64,000 bases of DNA from Sequoia sempervirens (Eukaryota; Streptophyta; Pinopsida; Cupressales; Cupressaceae): contig VDFB02321240.1 of assembly GCA_007258455.2 (NCBI GenBank), positions 1-64,000 on the forward strand. Direction: 5' to 3'. Numbering within the stretch: position 1 is the first letter of the stretch; each line of letters starts with the position of its first letter. Below, piece after piece: positions 11,151-22,960 of this stretch. Both the position numbers and the translations under genes were made by a program. The notes below the pieces were generated by a model that was given only the letters and a program-made list of their open reading frames with translations, made no database searches and had not been told where the DNA came from.

Positions 11151-12234
11151 CTTCTCATTTGCATTCAGATTTTTAAGGTTTCTCTATTCTTTCTATTTTC
11201 ATTTAGCATTCTAGTTTATTTTCTACATTCTGCCTAGTAGGGGCTGTCGTGTTACTAATTGTGTTTCGCAGCGTGTGGCGGTTATGTTTCATGGGTCCAA
11301 GACTGGTGGATAAAACTACTAACTTGTGGTTTTGCAGCTACGCTTGTTAAAGACTCATTTTTCAAACAACGTGTTTGTGATTTCTAGTGTAGAAAAAAAT
11401 TTCATTTTGGTGCTTTTAAAATGGATGTGTGTTTGTATCTATTTGATTGTGTTTGCAAAATGGTAGGTGAGTATGCTTTCACTTGGTGAAAACCTCATGA
11501 TCAGAAAACCATACCCATTTTTATCAGTTATTACCTTGACTTGGTATATCAGAGTATCCTCTCCCCTTGCGCTTTCAAGCGATCTTGGGTGTAAGAGAAA
11601 CAGTTACCAACTCTAGAAATTGGGCCTGCCTGGGGATTTCATCACCCCAATGTGACTCAAACCGGCAACGAAGCTAAAGAAAAGCTACCCCCGACTGGTA
11701 AATAAATGTAAACCTTAAGGGAAAACCTTAAACCCTGTTGAGCTTAACCTCTTTAGGCTAGAGTGCCACCTTAATGGTGATTAATCTCTTGCCCCATGTA
11801 TGGCCACTTGAACGGGGGTCCCTAACTAAAAAAATTTGTGTAGTAAGCCAAAATCCTTCTATTTTCTAGCGCAGCACCGGTCGGTGTGAAGGCATCCACA
11901 CTTTCGCAGTTTGTAGTAGAGGTGATCAGCTCGCCATGGGAGTTTCATGGGGGTTGGAAGCTTGGTTAGCCTGAGAAGAGAGTGCACTATAAGGGAGAGC
12001 CTGTGCAGCCAAGCTTCTGAATTCACACGCTATAGATATGCGGTTGGGGAAACCCGCATGGAATCTAGCAAATACTGTCATGGCCTAACCTAGGATTGTG
12101 CTTATCTGATGTGTGTTTGGTTACTTTTAAAACACTGTGCTTATCAAGTGCTTTATGGAATTATCAAATTTATAGCTCCAAACAAAACATTCAACACCAA
12201 ACAGATCAAACTTGCAATCAAAATGACAAGAAAA

Positions 12235-12530
12235 TCAATTTGAAACAAAACTGTGTCACATCTGTTGAACCGCAATCAATTTTTTGCACCACAATTGCTC
12301 TGTTAAACTGCAAATGACATTTAAAACACCGCATTTGTAGGTGTCACAATGCATCTAAACACTTCAGAGCCGCATATACAAAACCGAGACATAATTGATT
12401 TTCATTGAGTCGCATCTGACAAATTGAGTCGCATTTGTCTATTTCTAAGTCACATTTGTTGGAATTGAGCCGCATTCGCAAAACCACGATGCAACTGACA
12501 CCTCAAACGATGTATTTTCCTGTCACTGTT
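12235..12530 (+). repeat. Degenerate ~20-nt word array, leader block 2
   Basis: Successive units start ACCGCATTTGTAGG, AATGCATCTAAAC, GCCGCATATACAAA, GTCGCATCTGACAAATTGA, GTCGCATTTGTCTATTTC, GTCACATTTGTTGGAATTGA, GCCGCATTCGCAAAACC and GATGCAACTGACACC. Spacing is 19-21 bases over at least eight units. Same core word as block 1. Confidence 0.7.
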
Positions 12531-13151
12531 TGAAACTACATACAAAGTCAAATCTGAAGTCTTAATCTTCTCAGTCATTTGCCAAACACTGTTTCCAAGA
12601 AGATTCTGTCAGAAACCAAACTTGAAATTGCTCATAGTCTTGACCATTAGTTTGCATTCATCACCATAGGTTTCACTCTTCATTATCTTTAGTTGCATAC
12701 ATTCGACATTAGGTTGTCCTTAGGTTCACATTTTTTTTGCATCTTTAGGATTAGGTAAACCTCAGCACAATTTTGCAACATCATTGTTTTCAAAACTAGG
12801 CTCTTTTGGACTAAGTTATCAAACCCCTTTTTTTTTAGTCATTGTCCTCTTTTGTGAAATTTTCCAACTCAAAAGTCTAGTTTGGAAAATTCACTAGTCA
12901 TATCGACCTTGTCACCTTGTCATTTTCAACAAAGTCCTCTAGTAACCAAAATCAAAAACAAAGTTTGAGCTTAGAAGTGCTTAGGTACCCTTGTCTTAAA
13001 TTGCATTTTAGATTTTCACATTGCATGTCCTATTCACAAAAATCCAAAAAATAAAAATAAAAAAATTAGTCATCCTAGTCATCATTTTGAACTTAGATCT
13101 TGCATAATATCATCATTATTAGTTGTCATTCCCATTTGAGCAATCTCATTT

Positions 13152-15480
13152 ATGGTGGAAACTAGACTTCAAAAACAACGAAAAATGCAAACTTTTGGCA
13201 AGACCCCACGTCTACTGTCGATAATCCTACAAATGACCCAAACTTGACCTTTTACGATCCATTTTCCAATTCAAACAATCCACCTCCAATGACAATGCAA
13301 TCCTCATCAAAAAGTGCATTCAAACTTTTCTTGCAAAAAGATGAATATGGTCAAATACTTAAGGAAAACTTAGAGGCAATAGCACAAGACCCAGAGGCCT
13401 CTCAATTCATTGAAATAATGGTTTGTCATGACAGAGACAGATACCTGGCTATACTCTTGAGTGAAGGAGCCAAATTACCTCAAGGATTTGACATTAACAT
13501 GATAAATTGGACACTTCTTGACCCTTATAACACCAACAAACATAACATGTTACATAGTGGTCAACCTTCAAACACTATGAGCAATACTCCTGTTGACACC
13601 ACAACGACGGTGCATGCTACCCCCAACATCCCAAACACCTCCAACACCATAAATACCATGACAGTAAATGCCACGACAATAAATACCACAGGGGCATCAT
13701 CAAGTCACAACAACCCCCCCTTGATAGCTACATCTACTACCACAAGCACAACTTCGACATATCCGCTTAGTGGTATTTCACAAAATCCTTCGGGAGGAGG
13801 CACAGTACGTATCTTTATCCAAGGACAACAACCAAACGTTAACACGACAACACAGTCACATGTCATTGCCTCCCAATGTACAAACACAAACATTCCTCCT
13901 AGGCAAACTCAACAATTTACGCAAGGCGGCCAAGTAACACAACCCATGGCATCATTAACACATCATAACATTCATGGTCATCACATCCCTCAGATAACGA
14001 CACACATGATTGGGGGACACATCCCAACCTACTCATCTAATGTTCATACTCATCAACATGCACCCAATCATAACTTTTGATATCAACAACACGCCAATCC
14101 GCATACGTCATACATACCACAACAATCCATACTGCCACAATACACCAATATTCACGCACAACAAATAGGGACCTATGGTGTACCAGGCAATCCAACGTAC
14201 GAAAACATAAATGACCCTATTGTGGATGCCCTCCAAACAAGACTAATGGGTTTAGAAAAAACTATCCAAAACATATACATTTTAGGCCAGAAATCAGAAA
14301 TATCATATGACCTAAATGTATACCCATTCGACATGAGCATATACATGCCTCCATTTCCTCCAGGATATGTGTCACCCAACTTCACAAAATATAGAGGCAA
14401 GACAAACCCCATTGAGCATGTTCGCGAATTTGCAACCATTTGTATGGACATCGCCTATGAACAAACATACTTGATGAGACTTTTTTCTAAAAGTCTGGTG
14501 GGTTAGGCCCTTGAATGGTTTTCCACTCAAAAGGATATCCAAACATGGGACAAGCTTAAATGAAAATTCATCAAAAACTACGCGTACAACATTGACATGG
14601 ACACCTCCATCACTAGCTTTTGCAATCTCACGCAAGAGGATGCTGGAGAGACATTTATCCCATTTTTTCAAAAATGGAGAAGCCTTGCTAGTCGATGTCA
14701 CATTGACATCCCCGAAAGGGAGAAAGTCGACATGTTTATCCAAACACTTTTGGGGCCTCTAAAATATGCATTGCAAATAAACTGTTGCACAAACTTCACA
14801 GATTTAGTCAAAAAAGGGGTCCAGATTGAGAAAGCCCTTATCGCAAAGGGAGAATTATGATATGGTTCCAAAAACACAAATGTCAATCCAACCACCGACA
14901 AGAACAAGTACTGGGTAAAAAATAAACACGTTACAAATGACGGTGTTGTTGATGCCAAGACTTTAAACATTGTGGGTCCTATACTGGCCCTAAAAGGGGT
15001 TCAACAACAACACCAACCAACAACAACATCGACACCCTCTCCTAGTGGCCCTTTCAACAATCAAAACAGTCAAAATAACCAGGGACAATACCGTCAGATG
15101 AGACAATTTCCTAAAGGTCGCACATACACTCCTTTAGGTGAACCCATTGAAGAAGTCCTTAAGAAATGTCTCCAGAATGGGGTCATTACACTCTAAGAAC
15201 CAAAACCGTATGACCCAGGACAATTCAAACTAGCATGGTGGAATGACAATGCATTTTGTGAATACCTTCAAGGAAATGGACATACAACCTCTAACTGTCG
15301 ACAATTAAAAAACCTAATACAAGATCTTATCGAAAGTCGCATCATTGAAGTAGGTGGATCTCAATTTGCCTCCAATTTAGATCATACTATCCATAAGAAT
15401 CCACTGCAGGACCATGGTTCTCATAATGCTTCCATGTTAGGACCACAGATGCACAATAATCAAGCTAACTTCACCTGAGT
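13152..15480 (+). pseudogene. gag: Element B gag
   Basis: Capsid and nucleocapsid protein. The ATG at 13152 (MVETRLQKQRK) is the likely start; a slip in an A-run just after it moves the reading to the frame used from about 13180 on. The N-terminal half is a Thr/Asn/Pro/His-rich low-complexity region (to about 14170). The capsid domain follows: YRGKTNPIEHVREFATICMD, ALEWFSTQKDIQTWDKLK and ETFIPFFQKWRSLASRC. The nucleocapsid has a single atypical knuckle, FCEYLQGNGHTTSNC, as in Tat-group gags. In-frame stops lie at 14078, 14504, about 14561, 14858 and 15194, but the frame otherwise holds for 2 kb. Confidence 0.88.
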
Positions 15481-16680
15481 CAAGTACGACTATTCCAGTG
15501 GACCTATTATAAACAATGTCTGAACTGACAATGAATACATCAATACCATTACAGTCAGGAGAGCACCCCAATGTAATGCTACTACTCGCAGTGGCAAGGT
15601 CACCATAGCTGGTCCACCTCCTGCTATACAAGCCAAAGTCACCATACCAGGCCCATCTACTAAACAGCCAAAACCTATCCCGACCACAAAGTAATGGAAA
15701 CCCAAAAGTCAATTCAACCTCATCGACGAGCTAGGAAAGACTCCCGCACAAATCTCTATACTTGAGTTGCTTCATATATCTCCCACACACAAGGATATCC
15801 TAGATAAAACCTTGCTTGAGTCGTCGGTCCCGAAGGACATCGATGTTAATCAATTTGAAACCATGGTGGGATATCTCACTACGCTTCACCACGTCACCTT
15901 CTCGGAGCATGATTACTCATCACCTAAAACCAACCACAATTATGCATTGCACATAGAAACTTTTGTCCACAAGTACAAAGTTAGACGGGTTTTAGTAGAT
16001 GGTGGAGTAGGATTGAATATATGCTCCCTCAAACTAGTTAAGGCTCTAGGGTTCTCTGATGCATGTGTAGACCCAATGAAGAGTATAGTGATCAAAGCAT
16101 ATGATGATGAGGAACACTCTTCTTGGGGAATTATCTCTCTCCCAATCAGAGTGGGACCGGTCATTGTGGACACAACCTGCTAGGTCCTTGATTTGGAACT
16201 ACCATATAACATCTTACTAGGCCATCCATGGATTCATTCCTTAAAATCCGTTTCGTCCACATACCACCAATGCCTAAATTTTCCATTTGATGGCACGGAA
16301 ATAACCATATATGGAGACCCAGACCCCTTCCAATATTGTACCAACCTAAGGGGTACTTCTAAAAACTGTGTGCCTATTAACCGAGAAGCACCTGGCTCCT
16401 CGTCATCCAAATACGTCGACCCATCCACACTCACGCCATCTTCCACATCCGTTCCATCCACGTCTTCCACAATACCACCACCTTCCACTAGCCCTAAGAT
16501 AGAATCCACTGTCAAAATCCAGGACCTTGGCTATGGAGAATTCAAACTGCACATAGCATACAGTATAACAACAATGTGTAGGTCTCCAAAGGACTATGGT
16601 CAGCCATGTTTCAGAATGGAACCTCAGGAAACTTTCAAAGTCCCACCGAAACATTTTTTATCAAGTTGGGAGACATGAGT
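15481..16680 (+). pseudogene. Element B protease region
   Basis: Same frame as gag. ISILELLHISPTHKDIL leads to the protease: VRRVLVDGGVGLNICSLKLV, then LPYNILLGHPWIHSLKSVSS. The active site reads Asp-Gly-Gly, a variant common in this plant lineage. A Pro/Ser/Thr-rich linker (16400-16500) follows. Stops occur at about 15478, 15522, 15691, 16181 and 16676. Confidence 0.82.
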
Positions 16681-16833
16681 AAGGAAGACCTTACTGACAT
16701 TACAGGATGGATCTATAAGGATACTGTCGCACTACCCACATTACCAGTTCAAAAGTATGGCAAGGGTTATGACATAATGAAGGCTAAAGGCTACGATGGT
16801 ACTAGTGGCTTAGGAAGAAATAAAACTGGCTAA
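16681..16833 (+). pseudogene. Element B G-patch domain
   Basis: After a +2 frame change relative to gag the reading gives YGKGYDIMKAKGYDG and then GLGRNKTG, a glycine-rich G-patch. G-patches are RNA-binding or helicase-activating modules; in betaretroviruses one follows the protease. The same module is visible in element D near 35549-35640 and, damaged, near 54630-54695, always near the protease-RT spacer. Confidence 0.72.
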
Positions 16834-17879
16834 AGGGAACCCATAGAAACTTTTCAAATTCTGAAGTATCTTGGATTAGGGTTTGGATCACCCAACAATG
16901 ACGATCGATGTATCATTGGGCTTTCAAGTGAGTGAGTGTAAGCTTTGAAAAGTGTCGAGACTACTAAGGAAACCCTCACCGAAACCAACTCCCAAGAGTG
17001 GGAATTTGGCTCAAAATGATCCCTAAGTGACTGTTGTCTCGATGATTTGTTTGTCGAACTAGGGGAACTAACCTCTGAACAATGGTTTTGACAAACATTC
17101 AAAATTAAACAGACACAAATTGGTCAACATCCCATTATCACTTCCCATGACGTGCAACACCCATCATCTGAACCGCCTAAGTCCAATCCATCTGAAGTAT
17201 TAGAAGACATTGACAACCAAGGCTCTAAAACCTTCACCCCTTATTTTGATAATGAATATAACACTAGTGAAGGAGAATATTGGATAGAGTTCGATGTAGA
17301 GTTGGATGATGATAATCTCATCTACAACATCACTGAATCCGTCTGCATGTTGTCCACATCCTCACCTCAATTCACCAGCATTGACGATGGCATTACCCTA
17401 GTTTACCCTGAGCTAGTCGATTGGGACCAACAAGGACCCTAGTGCTAGATACATTTTAGAATGATGAGGTAATTATTGAATTTATGGGATTACAAGAAGG
17501 CATACCTAGTGGGGACCACAAATCAGGATTCACCATTGATTTAGACCACATGGCATACTTCGGCGAGACTGTTCAGTCCTCTAGTCACAAAAGTAAAAAT
17601 AAGAATAAAACAAAAAGTGAAACGTCTCTAGGTGAAAACCAAAAGGCACCTCTTGATGATAAAATAGTAAACATAAAGGATGTATCTGCGGGTGAAAACC
17701 TCTCTGAGGCACCCAAAGATGGAGGGCTGAACTTTCTCCCCGTGCAATAGGAGAAATCGGCTATTCTTATTGAAGACATAATATAGGATAACATATCAAC
17801 TATAGAAAATACCAAGATGGTCCTCTTTTCTGCATCATTAACTAAAGATGAGAGATCATAATTTCATAAATTCTTTGCA
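16834..17879 (+). pseudogene. Element B spacer between G-patch and RT
   Basis: An acidic region with two open pieces. 17152-17442 has PYFDNEYNTSEGEYWIEFDV and VYPELVDWDQQGP; 17484-17750 ends in GGLNFLPVQ. Element D carries the matching text (FIDIYDYDSFPTPEPDHN, HHELIDFDHKGPPQLDVFE) at 35703-35990, so this spacer is conserved within the lineage. No catalytic motif is seen. The frame changes between the two pieces. Confidence 0.7.
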
Positions 17880-18752
17880 GAATGAAAAATCAACTTCGCA
17901 TGGTCCTATGCGGACATGCCAGGATTGGACCTAGAGCTAGTTCTGCACCATCTCTCGCTATTACCTAATGCTAAACTAGTCAAGCAGAAGTTACGCAAAA
18001 TGCACCCTCAAGTTGCTTTATTGGTCAAGGCCAAGTTAAAGAAATTATTGGATGCCAGATTCATACGGTCTATTGATTATCCTGAATGGATTTCTAACCT
18101 GGTGCCGGTGACAAAGCCAAATGGGCTGATCCGTGTATGTACAGACTTTCGAGACCTAAATAAAGCATGTCCAAAGGATGAATTTCCTTTGCCAAACATC
18201 GACATCATAGTTGATCTTACCATAGGATATGAGATGCTATCCCTCATGGATGGTTTCTCCGACTATAATCAAATCCGCATTGCTCTTGAAGATTAGCACA
18301 AAACAACATTTACTTGCCCATGGGGTACATACTGTTGGAACGTCATGCCATTCGGTCTCAAAAATGCAGGTGCCACATACCAAAGGGCTATGACCACAAT
18401 CTTCCATGACATGATGCACAAAATAATGGAAGATTATGTAGATGACCTATTGGCCAAATCAGTAACCAAGAAAGATCATTTGAAGGTACTCGACACAATC
18501 TTCAAGAGACTTGAAGAGTACAAAGGCTGGCTAAATCCTAAGAAGTGTGTTTTTGAGGTCACACCAGGAAAACTCTTGGGATACATAGTTTCCCGAAGAG
18601 GAATAGAGGTTGATCCAACAAAGGTCAAAGCTATCATAGACATGCCTCCACCTAGAGGAATCAGTGAACTCAGAACTTTACAAGGCAGAGTACAATCTAT
18701 TCGGTGTTTCATAGCCCAATTGGCAGATAAGTGTCACCCATTCTAGTATCTG
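17880..18752 (+). pseudogene. pol: Element B reverse transcriptase
   Basis: Lead-in KLRKMHPQVALLVKAKLKK, then SNLVPVTKPNGLIRVCTDFR, DLNKACPKDEFPLPNID, LMDGFSDYNQI, MPFGLKNAGATYQRAM and the catalytic pair in EDYVDDLLAKS. LNPKKCVFEVTPGKLLGYIV and the connection follow. All key RT residues are readable. Single in-frame stops lie at 18294-18296 and 18744-18746. Confidence 0.92.
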
Positions 18753-19290
18753 TTGCGCAAGGGTATCCCCTTCATATGGATAGATAAATGTCAAGAATCC
18801 TTTCAACAAATCAAAGATTACCTGCTGTCAACACCAGTCCTCATGCCTCCAATTCATGGAAAGGAATTGATACTCTACATCTCGACTACTAGTTCAGCAC
18901 TAGGGGCATTACTGGCACAAAATGATCATGAAGGAAAAGAACAAGCCATCTATTACATTAGCCACACACTGATAGGGTATGAGTTGAACTATAAAAACAT
19001 TGAACATGCATGCCTTATTGTTGTCTTTTCATCCTAGAAATTAAGACACTATATGCTCAGTCACCAGACACAGCTGGTTGCCAAGATTGATCCACTGAAA
19101 TACCTCTTAAGTCGGGCAGCATTAACAGGCTGGTTGGCAAAATGGGTTATGATACTAAGTGAGTATGACATACAATATGTTGAGCATAAGGCAATAAAAG
19201 GATAGGTAATAGCAGATCAACTAGCAGATGCATCGATTCAAGTCACTCATCCACTAGTAACTAATTTTCCCGATGAGTCCATTTTTCATG
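18753..19290 (+). pseudogene. Element B canonical RNase H
   Basis: Same frame as RT: IWIDKCQESFQQIKDYLL, LILYISTTSSALGALLAQ, QAIYYISHTLIGYELNYKNIE and HYMLSHQTQLVAKIDPL. The catalytic Asp at the start of the fold is replaced in LYISTT, where Asp or Ser is usual, which fits a degraded or structural (connection-like) RNase H when a second domain is present. Stops lie near 19036 and 19203. Confidence 0.8.
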
Positions 19291-19700
19291 TGGAACCAGC
19301 GGTACCATGGAAGCTATATTTTGATGGGTCTCATACTGGTCATGGCTAAGGCGCTGGAATATTGTTTATCACACCACAGGGGGATTCAATTCCTAAGGCA
19401 TTCTGGATCACTTTCCCTTGTACAAATAACATTGCCGAATATGAAGCACTAGTCACAGGTCTCAAAATGGCAATTAAATGGAAAATTCAAATGTTGCTTG
19501 TATTCGGGGATTCCCAGCTCATTATCAACCAAGTGAATGATGACTATGACACAAAGGATGAGAAGTTGCTTCCCTACAAGAGGATGGTGGATAGTTTCCT
19601 AACATACTTAAAATTGATTGCTTTTGAACAAATCCCCAGGACACAAAATAAGGCAGCTGATGCAATGGCTACTATTGGTTCTCTCTTAGACATCCCTCAA
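19291..19700 (+). pseudogene. Element B second, archaeal-type RNase H
   Basis: Directly after the first RNase H. WKLYFDGSHTGHG (Asp), NNIAEYEALVTGLKMAI (Glu), LLVFGDSQLIINQV (Asp) and TQNKAADAMATIGSLL (Asp) give all four catalytic positions. This is the extra RNase H known from Tat-group elements. One stop near 19348 (after GHG) is the only break. Confidence 0.87.
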
Positions 19701-21056
19701 AATGTGTCACAATTTGAGTTCTTAGTAGAACAACTTTTAATCCCAACATATAATATCCCAGAATCAGAAATGGTTTGTGAACTTGTTGGTTCCAACTCTT
19801 CCTGGTATCAGGATATTTATGACTACCTAAAATCTCAAACCCTTCCACTGAACCTGTCCAATAACCAAAAAAAGTCCATCCAAAAATCTACAAAGTATGC
19901 CATCGTCAGTGACACCCTATACTGCCGTAGTTTTGATGACACCCTCCTTAGATGTCTCGACACCAACAAAGCGTGTATGACTTTACACGAAGTGCATGAC
20001 GGTATATGTGGATCTCATTCGAGTGGTCCTACTCTAGCTAAGAAAGTAACGAGACTTGGGGTATTATTGGCCAACAATTGAAAATGATGCAATTGAATAT
20101 GTGAGGACTTGTCACAAATGTCAGATTCATAGCGTTTTGATCCATGCTCCAGCACAGGAACTTCGACCAATCACTTCTCCTTGGCCCTTCGCTCAATGGG
20201 GACTCGACCTCGTGGGTAAAATTCATCCAACCTCCTCCAATAGTCATAAATTCATTATCACCACCACTGAGTATTTCATGAAGTGGATTGAAGCCATCCC
20301 ATTGACATACATTACCAGCAAAAAAATATCAAAATTCATCCTTAACTAAATCATTTGCTAGTATGGCCTTCTGCAATCCATCATCACTAACAATGAACGT
20401 TCATTTAAAAACCAAGACGTTCGGGAGTTATGTGAGTGATTTCACATTCAACACCATTTTTCATCACCCTACTACCCATAAGGAAATGGTCAAGCAGAGG
20501 CATCTAATAAAACCATTGTCAAAATCCTCAAAAAGACTGTCAATGACGCTGGCCATGACTAGCACATACAACTCAACCTTGCTCTATGGGCTTACCGAAC
20601 TAGCATTCGTACGCCTACAGGAGCCACTACATTTTCCCTAGTCTTTGGCACTGAGGCCATCTTGCCCATTGAGGTCAAAATTCTTTCGTTACGAGTCTCC
20701 CTGAAGGGTCTAACTAATGAAGAGGAGTACCGACAGTCACGCTTGCACGAGTTGGAAATGCTGGAAGAAAGAAGGCAAAATTCACTGAATCATCTCCAAG
20801 CATATCAGAACCATCTTTGTTGCAGCTACAATAAGAAGGTTATGGTCAGACAGTTTGACATTGGCAACCTAGTTCTCATGTAGAACCCCAAGAACCAAGC
20901 CGATGGAGAAAAGCCAGGAAATTTTGAGCCAAACTGGTTGGGTCCCTACATTATCATATCTTCTTTCAGTTTTGGAGCTTATCAGCTGGCCACACCAAAT
21001 GGAGAACAACTGATAGAGCCCATCAATAGTTTACATCTCTGTAGGTTCTACGCATA
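19701..21056 (+). pseudogene. Element B integrase
   Basis: Zinc-binding part around LHEVHDGICGSHSSG and CHKCQIH, then WGLDLVGKIHP (first Asp), IITNNERSFKNQ, where the second catalytic Asp reads Asn, and a GNGQAEASNKTIVKILKK block (Glu). LALWAYRTSIRTPTGAT, FGTEAILPIEVKIL and a C-terminal domain (VLM-NPKNQADGEK, NWLGPYIIISSFSFGAYQL) follow, ending at a stop near 21054. At least three frameshifts (about 20045, 20350 and 20650) and stops break it. Confidence 0.85.
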
Positions 21057-21820
21057 ACATCAGAGGATTGAGTTGAAATTTGCAAAATACAAAACTAAAA
21101 AATAAAAAATAAATAAAAAATAAAATAAAATTGAAAAATGATAAAAAATTGTTGCCTTGATGAAAACCTGGAAAACAGGTGTCTTGGTGACAAAAAAATC
21201 AAAAATTCAAGAAAATAGTAAAGAGAAAAATGATTTGTTCAATAGTGAAAACCTGGCAAATAGGCGCCCTATGTAGTCAATCTTTGCTCTGCCATCTACT
21301 GTCACTTTTTCTACCTTGGCTTAGGATGAAAGCTATTATTGCCATTTTTATGCAAACTGCCACCACATTCTACCTTACTTGTCATAGTGGATAAATGATT
21401 GACATCAAGTCCTAACGACTATCCATCTAGTAAACCAGCAGTATCCCGTCCATGTTCTTTAAAAAGGGCTGTCTTGGACCTGACTGGGGGAAATTTTTTT
21501 CTCATGAAACTGTAATGGATGTCGCATATGATCTTGGCAATTGGAAAAAAGTCCTAAAAAAAGACCAAAAACATGGCAAAAAGTCCTTAAAAAAGACCAA
21601 AAAAATCATAAAATGTCCTGAAAGAAGGACCTAAAATCATAAAACATGAAAAAGATAAAACATCATAAAAAAAGAAAAAAGACAACAACATCATAAAATG
21701 TCCAAGAAAGACCTAAAATCATAAAACATCATGAAGAAAACACAAAACATCCAACAATGTCAAAATCCTAAAAAAGTGGAGTCAAAGATAGTCATATCAA
21801 TTAGTCTTTGTCATTTGTCC

Positions 21821-22060
21821 AAACTACGTTGTCTCTGCGTATTTGCTACGTAGGAAAGACTCACATTTGAGTCCCTGAGACATTAGGTCAGTCCCTTTAG
21901 GTTTGTCAAAATAAAATCATGGCAATCTTTGGTCACCAAGACAAAGTCATTGGTCATATCGAACTACGAGGTCTCTAAGTGTATGACGTAGGCAAGGCCA
22001 TCTGTCGATAAGCCCTCGAGGCCGCACTAGGTAGTCCATTAGGGTTCATGGCACTACACT
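21821..22060 (+). repeat. Two degenerate copies of an AACTACG...TACGTAGG block
   Basis: Copy 1 at about 21815-21905 reads AAACTACGTTGTCTCTGCG then GCTACGTAGGAAAGAC. Copy 2 at about 21955-22045 reads GAACTACGAGGTCTCTAAG then TGACGTAGGCAAGG, and both end near TTAGGGTT or TTTAGGTT. Copies are about 140 bases apart. Confidence 0.55.
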
Positions 22061-22274
22061 GGCACACATGTTAGAATATCTTCAAGACAAAGCGAATCAT
22101 TTTTTAGATGGGAAAACTCCTAAAACAAAGTAAAACATTCATTTATTTAGACTAAAAAATTCATCAGTAGGTCAATCATATCATCATGACAAAATTGGCA
22201 TATAGTCAAACACAAATCAAAATCAGTCAAAGCAGGTCAAATCATCATAACCTGTCAAACTGTCAACTTTAGGT

Positions 22275-22500
22275 TAATCTTCAGATGTGTCCTTCTAAAA
22301 GATAACCTCTGTCATTCATGCCTTAGGATGTGTCCTTCCTAGGCATCGTCACTATCATTCAACATTTTGAGGGATCCTCTCGACATCTAAGGATCATTCC
22401 TCTCGACATCAATTTTCTTCAGAGGTGTCTTTCTGAAGAACCAACCCTATCATCTATGCCTCAAGATGTGTCCTTCATAGGCATTGTCATCATCATCATC
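22275..22500 (+). repeat. Duplicated ~80-base block in B 3' region
   Basis: AGATGTGTCCTTCT...CCTAGGCATCGTCA at 22283-22360 is echoed as AGAGGTGTCTTTCT...CATAGGCATTGTCA at 22421-22495. Confidence 0.55.
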
Positions 22501-22715
22501 ATATGACAATTGGAGATCAATTCTCTTGGCATTCATATTATTCAGAATGTGTCCTTCCTGAATTTGGAAAATTTGGACATTTGTCGCTTGAGCAGCATCA
22601 AAACTTTAATACTCGGACATCTCATCATCATTAAACCTGACATCTTGACATCAGATTAATGGATATCCAGATGCACATGGCAAACACTTGTCAATTGTCT
22701 TTTAGTTTTTATCAT

Positions 22716-22960
22716 GATATTAGTTTTTCAGCGAGGTCCCACTAAGCAGGATTTAGAGAAGCAACAACGTATCATGATGATTGACACGCATGACTACTAG
22801 TTTCTCAATGAGGTCCTAATTTTGGGATTTAGAAAAATAACGACATATCATGGTAAGGGCTCTATTTTTGTATTTTTGACAATCATGCCACTAGTTTCTC
22901 AAGGATGTCCTGGAAACAAGATTTAGAGAAGCAACGACGTTTCATGATTTGTCCCTATCT
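22716..22960 (+). repeat. Three imperfect ~95-base tandem units
   Basis: Each unit has TAGTTTCTCAATGAGGTCC then GGATTTAGAGAAGCAACGAC and a TATCATG or TTTCATG end; copies begin near 22716, 22797 and 22892. Confidence 0.6.

Larger units (their letters stand above)
10868..13151 (+). other. 5' leader of element B (non-coding)
   Basis: About 2.3 kb between PBS and gag with no supported coding frame. It holds two blocks of a degenerate ~20-nt repeat (10955-11150 and 12235-12530) built around words such as GTCGCATTTG. The part between (11200-12100) shows no recognisable element. Confidence 0.75.

Noticed and set aside
10955..12530. CRISPR-like array
   Set aside because: The repeats are short, degenerate and lack constant spacers, and the locus is plant retrotransposon DNA.
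13705..16654. Minus-strand open frames over B's gag and protease
   Set aside because: Shadows of the plus-strand coding frame; Cys/Trp-rich composition and no recognisable domain.
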